Assembly (NCBI RefSeq): GCF_000426845.1
Contig: NZ_AUGD01000002.1
Span: 248,001-312,000, forward strand
DNA length: 64,000 nt
Direction of reading: 5' to 3'
DNA from: Bradyrhizobium sp. in8p8
GTDB taxonomy: Bacteria > Pseudomonadota > Alphaproteobacteria > Rhizobiales > Xanthobacteraceae
A program made the translations under genes and the position numbers. This document shows positions 19,162 through 26,797 of the stretch, piece after piece; positions within the stretch are counted from its first letter, which is position 1, and each line of letters starts with the position of its first letter. The notes under the pieces were generated by a model. That model saw nothing but the letters and a program-made list of their open reading frames with translations, was not told the origin of the DNA and did not search any database.

Positions 19162-19196
19162 ACTCCATTTCGTTCCCGAAGAACGAATCGGAATCG
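19162..19196. repeat. Palindromic repeat element, copy 2
   Basis: Second copy of the 35-bp unit, with arms TTCGTTC and GAACGAA around CCGAA. It lies 271 bp after copy 1 in the same orientation and within the same gene-free stretch. Confidence 0.65.
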
Positions 19197-19349
19197 GATG
19201 AGCAGCGCGCAGCGACTCCTAACAATCAGTGAAGCACGCTCTCACCCTTCGGCGGCACCACTCGTCGTCAGGAATCCATCAGGGGCAAATCAAGCGCGCG
19301 CCGCGAGGCACGAGATCGCGCTCACGTGCTGCCGCAGCGCCGGCGCTGA

Positions 19350-19487
19350 TCAAGCCGCCCGCTTCGTCTTGTCCTTCGCCGAGAAACATTCGAGAATCTG
19401 GATACGAAGTTCTTCCGCGGCCGGCCCCTCGAGCTTCCTGAGTTCGTTCCAGAGCCTGATCACTTCGCGCTGCTTTTCGACGGTCAT
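19350..19487 (-). CDS. 45-aa helical protein
   Basis: ATG at 19485-19487 follows an almost ideal GGAGGTGACTC. The product (starting MTVEKQREVIRLWNELRKLE) is charged, amphipathic and helical, with one Cys, and ends KDKTKRAA. It is shorter than most annotation cut-offs. The ribosome binding site and codon use support it. No family recognised. Confidence 0.6.
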   Translation of the reverse strand: MTVEKQREVIRLWNELRKLEGPAAEELRIQILECFSAKDKTKRAA

Positions 19488-19925
19488 GAGTCACCTCCAA
19501 TTGATCACAAAGGCGGCTCATACTAGAACAAAAAGAGAACGAAATGTCCAGCCCTCTTCAGAAATTTCGCAGACCGTCGAACCTTTTCAGCCGGCCAAGA
19601 ACTCATGGAGGCTGGGGATTTCAGCGCCCAGTGATACGGCAGCGCCGCCTGACGAACATACTCCGTCGCCGCGGCGCTGTTGCTTTTTGATATTTCAACT
19701 TTAAGTTAGCGACACGGCTGGCGGCCAGGCGCTGAATCCCAACGCCGTCAGCCAGAGACCCCGCGTGAGAGCGCGGGGTTTTTCTTTCAGGTCTGAGAGT
19801 GCTCGCGTCGGGGACTGCCGTCATCGTCGTGGCAATGTTCGGCATGGCCCCGAGCACCACCTGTCCTCAGCCGTTTATCGTTGCACCGTCCTGCGAGGAC
19901 GCGCTGCAACGGCATCGCAGGCTTT
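19488..19925. other. 438-bp stretch without a protein gene, ending near an orphan terminator
   Basis: No supported ORF. It contains an intrinsic terminator at 19759-19783 in plus orientation. The sequence before it (about 19600-19758) could be a small RNA, because no plus-strand gene precedes it. Confidence 0.45.
19759..19783 (+). terminator. Orphan intrinsic terminator (possible sRNA 3' end)
   Basis: CCCCGCG (19759-19765) pairs with CGCGGGG (19772-19778) around a 6-nt loop and is followed by TTTTT, then CTTT. No plus-strand protein gene lies upstream within about 1.2 kb. Confidence 0.65.
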
Positions 19926-20222
19926 TCAGACGGCGTCCTTTGCCACCTTCAACGGCGAGGCCTTGACCGATTTGCTGGCGGGCTTCGCCGCAAACTGCAT
20001 CGGCTCCTTGGTGAAAGGATTGACGCCCATGCGGGCCTCGGTCGCCGGCTTGTTCACGACCGACATCTTCACGAAGCCGGGAACGACGAACTCGCCGGAC
20101 TCGTTGAGCTCCTTGTAGCCGACCGTCGCCATGTACTCGATCACGGACTTCACATCGTTCTTCGAAAGCTGCGTGCCCTCGGCAATAGCATCGATCAATT
20201 GGGTCTTCGTCATCTTCGCCAT
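19926..20222 (-). CDS. HU-family DNA-binding protein
   Basis: A 98-aa histone-like protein. It begins MAKMTKTQLIDAIAEGTQLS, has the dimerising helices, then the beta-arm region GEFVVPGFVKMSVVNKPATE and RMGVNPFTKEPMQF, and a Lys/Ala-rich tail (AAKPASKSVKASPLKVAKDAV minus its last residue). The arm replaces the usual GR-N-P-T motif with GVNPFTKEP, typical of this alphaproteobacterial subgroup. It bends and compacts DNA. It is transcribed alone. Confidence 0.9.
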   Translation of the reverse strand: MAKMTKTQLIDAIAEGTQLSKNDVKSVIEYMATVGYKELNESGEFVVPGFVKMSVVNKPATEARMGVNPFTKEPMQFAAKPASKSVKASPLKVAKDAV

Positions 20223-20561
20223 GTCTGAATTCCTTCGAATGGATTCGCGCGAGCAATGCCTGCTGGAGACGCGGTCGGACCGCGATGGCGCGCTGCTGAT
20301 TCATGCCAGAAGCCATGAAGCGATGGGGCTTAGAGCCCATCGAGGCCGAAAACGCAAGCACGGGTTCTGCGAGGTTCCCGACTTGTTGTGAAAGACGGCG
20401 GGATGCAATTTCCTTGAACCATTCTGCAGCGGGCGCGTCTCGTCGACGATGTCCCTGCGCTTCATCCACGAGAGAGCCACCTCCCGCGCGGGTCTTCGCT
20501 TTTGCGTGCCGGCAGAACGCCCCCGCTGCTATAGTGACCCGAATATTCTCGTGGGGCGCTC
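20223..20561. other. 339-bp stretch without a supported gene
   Basis: Divergent region between the HU gene and the 163-aa gene. It should carry both promoters. Plus-strand frames here are weak in composition; no repeat was recognised. Confidence 0.4.
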
Positions 20562-21053
20562 ATGAAGGTTGCTATCGTCGTCGCAGGTTTGATCGTCATC
20601 GCTGTCGTAGCGTTCGTCGCGATACAGCCAAGCTTCCTGAAGCCGGCATCCCTCGCACTCGTCAAGAAGTCCGACATCTTCGGCTTCTCGCCCGGAATGA
20701 CGTTCGAGGAGACCAGCAAGCTCGTCAGTCAACGCCGTTATCTCTGCCGCCGGGGCCGCAGCTCGCCCAGCCTCGAATGCGAGATCAATGGAGCCAAGGT
20801 CTCCGTCGACAGCGACGAGTCCGACGCCAGGCACCCGATCTGGCGCGTCAATGCGACGTTGAGCAATCCGGGCTCGCAGGAAGCTGCCGTGAAGTCGATC
20901 TCCGACCAGTACAACGCACAGGCCATCAAGAGCCGGGAGGGATGGACATGGATCGTCGGCCGCGGCTTCAAGCTGAGCTATGACGGTCTCGCCTTGAACC
21001 TCGTGGACGAGGCCGCGGAGGCACGGCTTCGCAAGGACGAAGCAAAGCGATAG
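20562..21053 (+). CDS. Membrane-anchored periplasmic protein (hypothetical)
   Basis: A 163-aa protein with one N-terminal hydrophobic anchor or signal (about residues 2-24, VAIVVAGLIVIAVVAFVAI). The soluble domain includes FGFSPGMTFEETSKLVSQRR and a Cys pair (YLCRRG and LECEING). FGFSPGMTFEE resembles the start of SmpA/BamE-like or DUF-type small periplasmic domains, but assignment is not secure. ATG at 20562. Confidence 0.65.
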   Translation: MKVAIVVAGLIVIAVVAFVAIQPSFLKPASLALVKKSDIFGFSPGMTFEETSKLVSQRRYLCRRGRSSPSLECEINGAKVSVDSDESDARHPIWRVNATLSNPGSQEAAVKSISDQYNAQAIKSREGWTWIVGRGFKLSYDGLALNLVDEAAEARLRKDEAKR

Positions 21054-21056
21054 AGC

Positions 21057-21467
21057 GTGGAGTCACCTCCGCGTGAAATCTGTGGCTCTGCAGGCGTTGT
21101 TGACACTTCAGTAACCCAACGCCGCCAAGCTCCCATCAGGTTCGTTGCGTTGGAGTACCCCACAGTGCTGGATTTTGACGAGCTGCGTGAACTCGCAGCC
21201 GATGTTCGTATTTTTGTCGACGTCGCCGAAGACAAGGCCGAGGCGCTGAGGGCCGTCATCGCGGCTTACGACGTTGTGCTGGCGATCTTCCCCACCGAAG
21301 AGGGCATGGGCCTTCACGTCATCAAGGGCGGCGAGATCCTGGATGGCATTGCAAAATCGCGGACACATGCGATGTACAGCCATACGGCGATCGCAGTTCC
21401 CGACCTCGCCCATGCCGAAGCCCTCAAGTTCCTGACGAGGCCCGTCGAACAGCGGATTGCGGCCTGA
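21057..21467 (+). CDS. Hypothetical protein
   Basis: Up to 136 aa from a GTG at 21057; the start is uncertain because no good ribosome binding site is visible. Coding character starts at about residue 29, FVALEYPTVLDFDELRELAA. The body is acidic alpha/beta (DVRIFVDVAEDKAEALRAVI; VLAIFPTEEGMGLHVIKGGE). Stop at 21465-21467. It lies 3 nt after the preceding gene, so both may be cotranscribed. No family recognised. Confidence 0.5.
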   Translation: MESPPREICGSAGVVDTSVTQRRQAPIRFVALEYPTVLDFDELRELAADVRIFVDVAEDKAEALRAVIAAYDVVLAIFPTEEGMGLHVIKGGEILDGIAKSRTHAMYSHTAIAVPDLAHAEALKFLTRPVEQRIAA

Positions 21468-21652
21468 CGCCGCGCAACTTCGCCGGCCTCGGCTGCAATG
21501 CCGCGGCCGCACGTAAACATCCGCGCCTGCTCGAACGTGGTGCAGGCCGGGGGCTACAGCTTCGCGGAATTTCTTTGCTCTTGAATATCCTGTTCCCGGG
21601 AACATGATTTCCGCACTCCCGTTGGCTCCAGGCAACCAACCAGGAGTTTGCG

Positions 21653-21925
21653 ATGAAGAAAATCATGATCGCCACCGCCGCCCTCGGTCTGATGTGCGGT
21701 TCCGCCTTTGCGCAGAACCAGACCGGCCCGGCCCCGCAGTCCAACAACATGCAGAAGCCCGGCATGAACAGCACGGACAAGGGCTCGATGAATCAGGGCA
21801 CGACCGGAATGAGCAACGACGGGATGAGCAAGGGCGGAATGGTGAGGCCGGACGCGTCCGGTCAGGGCGGCTCGGGCCCGGGCAGTGACCAGGGCGGCAC
21901 CAAGACGCGCAGCAACATGAAGTAA
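21653..21925 (+). CDS. Small exported Met/Gly/Asn-rich protein
   Basis: A 90-aa protein with a classical signal peptide (MKKIMIATAALGLMCGSAFA, cleavage before QNQ). The mature part is disordered, rich in Met, Gly, Asn and Ser (NNMQKPGMNSTDKGSMNQG; GMSNDGMSKGGM). CAGGAG lies about 8 nt upstream of the ATG. Methionine spacing resembles that of the MXKDX protein at 1470-1715, hinting at a similar periplasmic role. Function unknown. Confidence 0.75.
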   Translation: MKKIMIATAALGLMCGSAFAQNQTGPAPQSNNMQKPGMNSTDKGSMNQGTTGMSNDGMSKGGMVRPDASGQGGSGPGSDQGGTKTRSNMK

Positions 21926-22014
21926 ATCGCTTTTCGCAGAGCCTGCTTCCCGGCCGCGCCGCTCCGCAGCAGAGCGGCGCGGCCGAATTATGCGCGGGCT
22001 TCAGCGGCCCGGCT

Positions 22015-22227
22015 CTAGGCGGTTCGCGGCTTCCGCCGCAGACCGATGCGGGTGCCGGGCAGATTGATCCCGAGCTCGATCGCCCGCGACCTGATCGATG
22101 CAATGGGACGCTTGAGTTTCACGATCATCAGCGTGAGGCTCTTTCCGGTTTCACACATGGATCGCAGCAGCCGGTCGTCGTCTTCCGACCAGCGTTCGTG
22201 ATTGTAGGTTCGGGCAGCCATGGACAT
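22015..22227 (-). CDS. Small Myb/SANT-like helix-turn-helix protein
   Basis: A 70-aa basic protein. HERWSEDDDRLLRSMCETGK, then MIVKLKRPIASIRSRAIELG, has the trihelical pattern of small SANT/Myb-like DNA-binding domains common in rhizobia. The ATG at 22225-22227 is preferred (AGAGG 4 nt upstream) over longer starts. Role unknown; probably binds DNA. Confidence 0.7.
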   Translation of the reverse strand: MSMAARTYNHERWSEDDDRLLRSMCETGKSLTLMIVKLKRPIASIRSRAIELGINLPGTRIGLRRKPRTA

Positions 22228-22449
22228 GTGCCTCTGAGGCCGGTGAGGCGGGGCCAAGCGGGGGAATGTCAAAGGACCCAGCTTCGCCTTTTCTGAGCGC
22301 GGCGGCTGGGTGTCAGTTGAAGGGCGGCTTGTTACGCTGCCGCCTGATCCAGAGATAGTTTTTAGACGCAGCTTTTCAATCGACTTACGGATTTGTAATC
22401 GCGGATACGTCTCGCGCCCGCGTTCAGCGAAATTCGCGAACTTTCCGCG

Positions 22450-22614
22450 TCAATGATCGAGAAAGAATGCTGCGAGTCCGATTGCAATGCAGGAAAGACC
22501 GACGATTGCAGTGGTGAGTTCGACGGCGTTCTCCAGGCGCAAGAACCTGACGACGGCGTTCCACACAGAAGTGAGGAGCGTTTCCACGATGGCGCTGAGC
22601 AGGCCCTGAAGCAT
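22450..22614 (-). CDS. 54-aa small membrane protein
   Basis: The frame from ATG at 22612-22614 is closed upstream by an in-frame TGA, so its start is fixed. The product is amphipathic at first (MLQGLLSAIVETLLTSVWNA), then forms one membrane segment (TTAIVGLSCIAIGLAAFFL) ending in DH. Ribosome binding site is weak. No family recognised. Confidence 0.55.
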   Translation of the reverse strand: MLQGLLSAIVETLLTSVWNAVVRFLRLENAVELTTAIVGLSCIAIGLAAFFLDH

Positions 22615-22761
22615 GGCGATTGGTCACAGCCGGTCTCGCCGAGGTTCATCCGCGACTGATCCAAGAGCCGCCTCCTCCGCGAGGCAGTGCATTTTGTTTT
22701 GAACTTTCGACCGGCTCGCGCGTCTTACAGTTGAAGCCCCCAAGGCTTCCCCCCGACAGAG

Positions 22762-22788
22762 AACCCCGCTTCCCCCAGGCGGGGTTTT
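22762..22788 (+). terminator. Orphan intrinsic terminator
   Basis: AACCCCGC (22762-22769) pairs with GCGGGGTT (22779-22786) around a C-rich loop and is followed by TT. No plus-strand gene was found upstream. It has the same look as the orphan terminators at 17944 and 19759. Confidence 0.5.
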
Positions 22789-22900
22789 CCGCTTTCGCGC
22801 GCTGCATCAGCTTGCCCGGGATTTCAAGCGCTCTTTGCCGTTGACCTCGCTACCCCTCCCGGCGCACTTTTTGCGCCGGGCAGGGTTTTGAGGAGCCGTG

Positions 22901-23134
22901 ATGCCGAAAACCCTTGTGGAATTCAGAGCGCAGAACCTTCGTTTGCTCGAGCGGCTTTGTCCCGACGATCCGCGATACATCGCGGCGTGGCTGAAGCAGT
23001 TCGATGAACAGAACGGGATCGTATCAAAAGCTCGGCCGAAGTCCGGCAAAACCGGTGGAACGTCTCCGCCGCGCAGGAAGGCTGCTTCACCCGGCCGGGC
23101 CAGATCAGTGCCCTCCCCTGTCTCACCTCGCTGA
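22901..23134 (+). CDS. Small hypothetical protein
   Basis: A 77-aa product. ATG at 22901 (or the adjacent GTG at 22898) follows TGAGGAGCC. The first half looks folded and helical (TLVEFRAQNLRLLERLCPDD, YIAAWLKQFDEQNG); the second is a basic Ser/Pro/Arg tail. No family recognised. Confidence 0.6.
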   Translation: MPKTLVEFRAQNLRLLERLCPDDPRYIAAWLKQFDEQNGIVSKARPKSGKTGGTSPPRRKAASPGRARSVPSPVSPR

Positions 23135-23203
23135 TCGCAGCAAACGGCGGCGCGCACCCGTTCGCCTTGCGCGCGCGTGCGCTTCCCAGCGCCGGCCGCA
23201 AGC

Positions 23204-23416
23204 TCATGCGGCTCGGCGCTTCCTTCGCGGCCCTGCGGACTTCGTCTTCGGTTTTTCGGTGCTCACCGTGGAGACCCGCGCGACCGAACCGAGAGACGCG
23301 GAAAGAATCTCGCGCTGCGCTTCGAGCCAATGCGTCTCGGCGTGGCCGTCCTGACCGCCGCTCTCCATCCAGATCTGATAGGCACGCTCGCGGATCGCTT
23401 GTTCCAGGTCTGACAT
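23204..23416 (-). CDS. DUF2934 protein
   Basis: A 70-aa protein. MSDLEQAIRERAYQIWMESG, then GHAETHWLEAQREIL, is the DUF2934 signature (IRxRAYxIW...HWLxAE). A basic tail follows (KPKTKSAGPRRKRRAA). The ATG at 23414-23416 is chosen because the domain starts there. Function unknown; these small proteins are common in rhizobia. Confidence 0.8.
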   Translation of the reverse strand: MSDLEQAIRERAYQIWMESGGQDGHAETHWLEAQREILSASLGSVARVSTVSTEKPKTKSAGPRRKRRAA

Positions 23417-23536
23417 CGCTGTGTCCCTCCGAATTGGAGCGGCATCCTGAGCGTGCTCGGTTAACAAGCTCTCAAGCGAATGACGTTCCCGCACCGGAAC
23501 AGTTTGCACAGAGCACGCGGCTCTTCGAGGAACCCG

Positions 23537-24106
23537 TCATCGTACGTCGGCAATGATGGCTGCGACGCGGCGCGAGTGATGATCCACGATCACGAGGGAC
23601 TTCCCCGCTATCAAATATTGATCGCCCCAAAACCCGTTGAGGATTTGCGTCACCTCAGCCGGAAGATCCGCGGTCTCGGTTTGTCGCGGGACCGACGTGC
23701 CGACCATCATTTCGAAATTCGGCCGATCCACCGCAGGACCTTGCGCCGTCGAGAGCACCGACTGGAGTTGCTGGCGCTGCTGCTCGGAAAGGTTCGCGGG
23801 CTGGCTGCTCTGCTTGATCTGGCGGGCGCGACCGCCGCTCGAATCCTCGTTTACAGCCGGATCTTCTTTTGCAGCCGTGCTGATCGCGTCGCGCTGTGTT
23901 GGAACACCAGTGCCGACCGTGGTCGCCGGCGCGCTGCTGTCGGCTCCGGTCGTTGGGCGCCCAACGTAATCGGTCATGCCGAACATCTGGGGAGCCGCAA
24001 GCCAAAGCCCGGAGCCCACGAACAGGATCGCGGCAACCGCCGATCCCCACATCATCAACTTGCGCGTGCCTTCTCTCTCTTGGTCCCGGGAAAGATCTCT
24101 GGCCAT
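23537..24106 (-). CDS. DUF1236-like membrane-anchored protein
   Basis: A 189-aa protein. One membrane segment lies near the N-terminus (about residues 20-37, MWGSAVAAILFVGSGLWLAA), followed by a disordered Ser/Thr/Ala/Gln linker. The C-terminal domain of about 70 residues (TQILNGFWGDQYLIAGKSLV, then IVDHHSRRVAAIIADVR) matches the DUF1236 pattern. The ATG at 24104-24106 is supported by GGAGG 9 nt upstream. Probably periplasmic and inner-membrane anchored. Function unknown. Confidence 0.75.
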   Translation of the reverse strand: MARDLSRDQEREGTRKLMMWGSAVAAILFVGSGLWLAAPQMFGMTDYVGRPTTGADSSAPATTVGTGVPTQRDAISTAAKEDPAVNEDSSGGRARQIKQSSQPANLSEQQRQQLQSVLSTAQGPAVDRPNFEMMVGTSVPRQTETADLPAEVTQILNGFWGDQYLIAGKSLVIVDHHSRRVAAIIADVR

Positions 24107-24601
24107 GTCGAGGTGCCTCCAGTTGCTTGTGGCCAACCCGGGCATTGCTTGTCCGTTCCTCCTGAGCTTCGGCCAACCTCTGTCCGGCGCCTCATCCTTG
24201 ATTTGGAACGTTGCGTCCGCACCCGCGACAACGATGACAACAGCGCAATCGCCTGCGGTGCTTGGAAGGGGCGATGCCCGACAGTCCATCGGCCCCTTTG
24301 ACGCTCCCGTTCGAACGGTCAGGCAGAAGCAATGCAGAGCACTCAGAAACCAGGCTGCAGTCGTTCCGGCGGATGCATCCGCTGAACGCAGCCAGCACCC
24401 TGCCGGCCCGCACGCCGCGCCGGAGCTGACCGACGCGGACAGGACGCCCGGTTGCGGAATGTTGCCTGAACCGGATGACCCAAACATCAGTCCCAGGGGC
24501 TAAGTCGGATGAACGATACTCGGCGGCGCAGTGGTCCCGCGAGGAGTGACGTGTGCATGGGTGGAGCTCCGCCAGTTCCACCAAATAGAGCGGATAGACA
24601 A
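24107..24601. other. 495-bp stretch without a supported gene
   Basis: A minus-strand frame of 207 codons (24192-24815) and others cross it, but their Arg/Cys/His-heavy composition is that of shadows. No repeat, RNA gene or terminator was recognised. Confidence 0.45.
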
Positions 24602-24829
24602 TCAAGGAATGTCGGCAGCTTTCCGGCTCTCCCCGATCGAAACCGGCTTGTTCAGGAAATACTCGCGATTGCCCGTCGCGGCTTCCGCGTACTGGTCGAT
24701 GGCCACGATGATGGCCTGGACGTGGGCATAGCACCACCCTTCCCGCGTCGCTCTGCGACGAACGTCCTCGAGCGCGGTCAGGAAGGGCGACAGGTCTCTC
24801 TCGTCGTCGAACCATCGCCTGCTCACCAT
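24602..24829 (-). CDS. Small hypothetical protein
   Basis: A 75-aa product with a compact helical look (WFDDERDLSPFLTALEDVRR; GWCYAHVQAIIVAIDQYAEA) and a polar end, NREYFLNKPVSIGESRKAA. ATG at 24827-24829 follows GGGAG and overlaps the stop of the upstream coiled-coil gene by 7 nt, so the pair is translationally coupled. No family recognised. Confidence 0.7.
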   Translation of the reverse strand: MVSRRWFDDERDLSPFLTALEDVRRRATREGWCYAHVQAIIVAIDQYAEAATGNREYFLNKPVSIGESRKAADIP

Positions 24830-25056
24830 GTTCTCCCGCCGAGCACCCTGCCCTTGGTCTGGCGCGGCTGTGCCGCCTTCAGCGCGTCGCGTTCGGCACA
24901 GAGACTCTCGACCTTCGCCTCCATCCGCGACAGCAGCGCTTGCGCCGAGGCCGTCCCGATCCCCGCGCGCTGCAGCTGGAGGATCTCCTTCCTCTGTCTG
25001 CCCATCTGGATGCGCATCCGTTCGATCTCCCGCCTGAGAAAGTCCAGGTCCGGCAT
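24823..25056 (-). CDS. Small coiled-coil protein
   Basis: A 77-aa product: MPDLDFLRREIERMRIQMGR, QRKEILQLQRAGI, LLSRMEAKVESLCAERDALK. It is mostly one or two helices with heptad-like spacing. First gene of a two-gene unit with the 75-aa gene, with which it overlaps. No family recognised; the pair may act together. Confidence 0.7.
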   Translation of the reverse strand: MPDLDFLRREIERMRIQMGRQRKEILQLQRAGIGTASAQALLSRMEAKVESLCAERDALKAAQPRQTKGRVLGGRTW

Positions 25057-25153
25057 GTCTGGCCTCGCGATTTTGAATATGGCCCAATGAGAACAAAAAC
25101 GGAACGAAGAGTCGAGTCCGACGTTCTACGGAAAACGGAATAGGAGATGTGCA

Positions 25154-25345
25154 ATGGCCGACAACACCCAGAAGGACCCGAAAGACTGGGTTTCCGGAGA
25201 CGACCCGATGACGGGTGCTCAGGAATCCTATCTCAAGACACTTGCCGAGCAGGCCCATCAGGACCCGCCAGCGGAAGACCTGTCCAAGGCCGAGGCCTCC
25301 GAGCTGATCGACAAGATGCGGCAAAAGGCCGGGCTGGAGGAGTGA
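25154..25345 (+). CDS. DUF3072 protein
   Basis: A 63-aa acidic protein. DDPMTGAQESYLKTLAEQAH, then EDLSKAEASELIDKMRQK, is the DUF3072 signature. AGGAGA lies 8 nt upstream of ATG. Function unknown. It is first of three small plus-strand genes within 600 bp. Confidence 0.85.
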   Translation: MADNTQKDPKDWVSGDDPMTGAQESYLKTLAEQAHQDPPAEDLSKAEASELIDKMRQKAGLEE

Positions 25346-25404
25346 GCCAGTAGAATTGCGGGAACTCGCCGCCATGTGTATGCAAACGAAATTGGGAATC
25401 GAAA

Positions 25405-25557
25405 ATGCCATATTTCGTTTGCGCCCGCGACGGAGCGGGCCAGATCATCTTGAAGCGCGACACCAAGGAGGCAGCCGAGAAGAAGGCCGCCGAACTCCGC
25501 GACATGGGCTATTTCGAGGTCGAGATCGTCGCGAAGGGAGTCGAGAAGGCGGCGTGA
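25405..25557 (+). CDS. 50-aa small protein
   Basis: ATG at 25405. The product, MPYFVCARDGAGQIILKRDT then KEAAEKKAAELRDMGYFEVE, reads as a beta hairpin followed by a helix and strand: a plausible small folded domain. Good codon bias throughout. Second of three small genes in tandem. No family recognised. Confidence 0.65.
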   Translation: MPYFVCARDGAGQIILKRDTKEAAEKKAAELRDMGYFEVEIVAKGVEKAA

Positions 25558-25591
25558 GGGAACGGAGGCGCTCGGGGCGAGTTGGCCGTGC

Positions 25592-25744
25592 ATGACCAAA
25601 GTATCGCTCCAGCACCAAGCCGACCGCGCCGAAGCCCTCGCTGCCCAGACGGCGGATGGCGAAATCAGAGAGGCTCTGTTGAAGGCTGCGCAGGAATATC
25701 GGGCCCAGCTCGAGAGCGACGATGACAAGGCCGACCTTGAGTAG
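25592..25744 (+). CDS. 50-aa acidic helical protein
   Basis: ATG at 25592. The product, MTKVSLQHQADRAEALAAQT then EIREALLKAAQEYRAQLE, is a helical hairpin ending in an acidic tail, SDDDKADLE. Such short proteins with this pattern are frequent in bradyrhizobia. Third of three tandem small genes. Family not named. Confidence 0.6.
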   Translation: MTKVSLQHQADRAEALAAQTADGEIREALLKAAQEYRAQLESDDDKADLE

Positions 25745-25822
25745 ACGCGGCCTCATCAGCAAGGTTCGCGTATTGGACCTTGGTGGCGGCTTGACCGCGC
25801 GCCCCGCATCGATCGAGCTTCG

Positions 25823-25954
25823 TCAAAGCAAGTCGCCGACGAGCTTGATGATGCTGACGATCAGGCCGGACAGACATGCCGCGGTGCCGAGGTCGGCCAC
25901 GTAAAGCAACGCGTGACGTTCGTCCTCATTTAGTTCTGCCAGCGCCTTTCGCAT
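25823..25954 (-). CDS. 43-aa small membrane protein
   Basis: ATG at 25952-25954 follows GAGAGGGAAG. The product begins MRKALAELNEDERHALLYVA and ends with a hydrophobic segment, CLSGLIVSIIKLVGDLL. A longer start at 26011 is rejected for lack of a ribosome binding site. No family recognised. Confidence 0.6.
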   Translation of the reverse strand: MRKALAELNEDERHALLYVADLGTAACLSGLIVSIIKLVGDLL

Positions 25955-26457
25955 CTTCCCTCTCCATGGCCTCGATGAGTTCTTCGTCATCGAGAACATC
26001 CAAAAGACCATCAGTCGTCTTGTTGCAGTCGCGCAGTCCCGGCCCGGCCGACGCCTTCCCTCCCGCGATCCGGCATGCCGGTACTCACTCTGTGAAGCAA
26101 AACGCGATCACGAGCGGCGCGTTCCTCTGCTCGATCCTTTGAATAGGCCTGCGCGACAACCCTTCGGAGGTCGTGTCGCGATACTCGTCGTCCACATCGT
26201 GTGTCGGCTCGACCCAGATCGCCTTCGGCTTCTGACGGGCTCGGTCAGCTTGGTCTCGGGTTGAGCGGATTCGTAGACCAGCAGGTGCCGAGACCTTGGT
26301 CTCTGCCAAGGCTGCCGAGCCAAATACGTCAAACGTTATCGCGCAGCCGCTTCTGACCCAATCCCGATCATCTGTGATGAAGCACACGCAAGCTGCTTAC
26401 GTCCTGCCGGATTGAATTCACCCTTGTTTTCAGACGCATCGTCTCTATCTGTCTCGC
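25955..26457. other. 503-bp gap holding only a probable ligase remnant
   Basis: No intact gene is supported. It contains the decayed frame listed at 26085-26387. The remaining parts show no coding character. Confidence 0.4.
26085..26387 (-). pseudogene. Possible remnant of an ATP-dependent DNA ligase (LigD-type) C-terminus
   Basis: The frame reads KAIWVEPTHDVDDEYRDTTS then EGLSRRPIQRIEQRN. This recalls the OB-domain end of ATP-dependent DNA ligases (a W-V-x-P ... E-V-E-F/Y ... T-x-x-G-L-x-R-H ... F-x-G-L-R pattern). Only about 40 residues show this, and the key RHxSFxGLR part is altered. No nucleotidyltransferase motif lies nearby. This looks like a relic rather than a working gene; a small unrelated gene is the alternative. 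Confidence 0.35.
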
Positions 26458-26715
26458 ATGGAAATATCCGACATTCAGGATTTTGCGATCCAGGCCCGCC
26501 TAGCGGCGGTCCTCGGCGCAGCCGAGTTCGACCGCGTCTTCGCCGGGGTTCGTTTTGCCGAGGTCGAGGGGCCGCTGTTGTATGTCTATGCGAAAGACGA
26601 AGCCGCCGCTGCCGCGATCGAGGACGACTTCGCGCTGCTCGTCGCGGACATTGCCGGCCACATCTTGAAGCAGAACATTGACGTCGTGGTCGTGCTGCCG
26701 AAGGTGTTGCAGTAG
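26458..26715 (+). CDS. Small hypothetical protein
   Basis: An 85-aa product with a clean alternating fold look: IQDFAIQARLAAVLGAAEFD, FAEVEGPLLYVYAKDEAAAA, VADIAGHILKQNIDVVVVLP. It may be a small alpha/beta domain. ATG at 26458; no good ribosome binding site was noticed. No family recognised. Confidence 0.6.
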   Translation: MEISDIQDFAIQARLAAVLGAAEFDRVFAGVRFAEVEGPLLYVYAKDEAAAAAIEDDFALLVADIAGHILKQNIDVVVVLPKVLQ

Positions 26716-26797
26716 CTGAAGTGACACTTGGCGGCGAGTTCAGTCAATCGCACGCGACCGCCGACAGCGCTTCGGCCTGAACGATCCCGATGTTCGG

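Larger units (their letters stand above)
18693..19349. other. Non-coding stretch of about 650 bp with a repeated palindromic element
   Basis: Several frames are open here on both strands (18782-19225 minus, 18813-19232 plus), but they translate the same 35-bp DNA repeat in different ways and have no domain or clear ribosome binding site. The stretch holds two copies of the repeat listed separately. Confidence 0.5.

Noticed and set aside
18813..19232. 139-codon plus-strand frame and its minus-strand partner
   Set aside because: Both are translations of the duplicated 35-bp DNA element; no ribosome binding site and no protein-level pattern.
24192..24815. 207-codon minus-strand frame
   Set aside because: Shadow of the gene at 24602-24829 plus non-coding DNA; Arg/His/Cys-rich and lacking a start signal.
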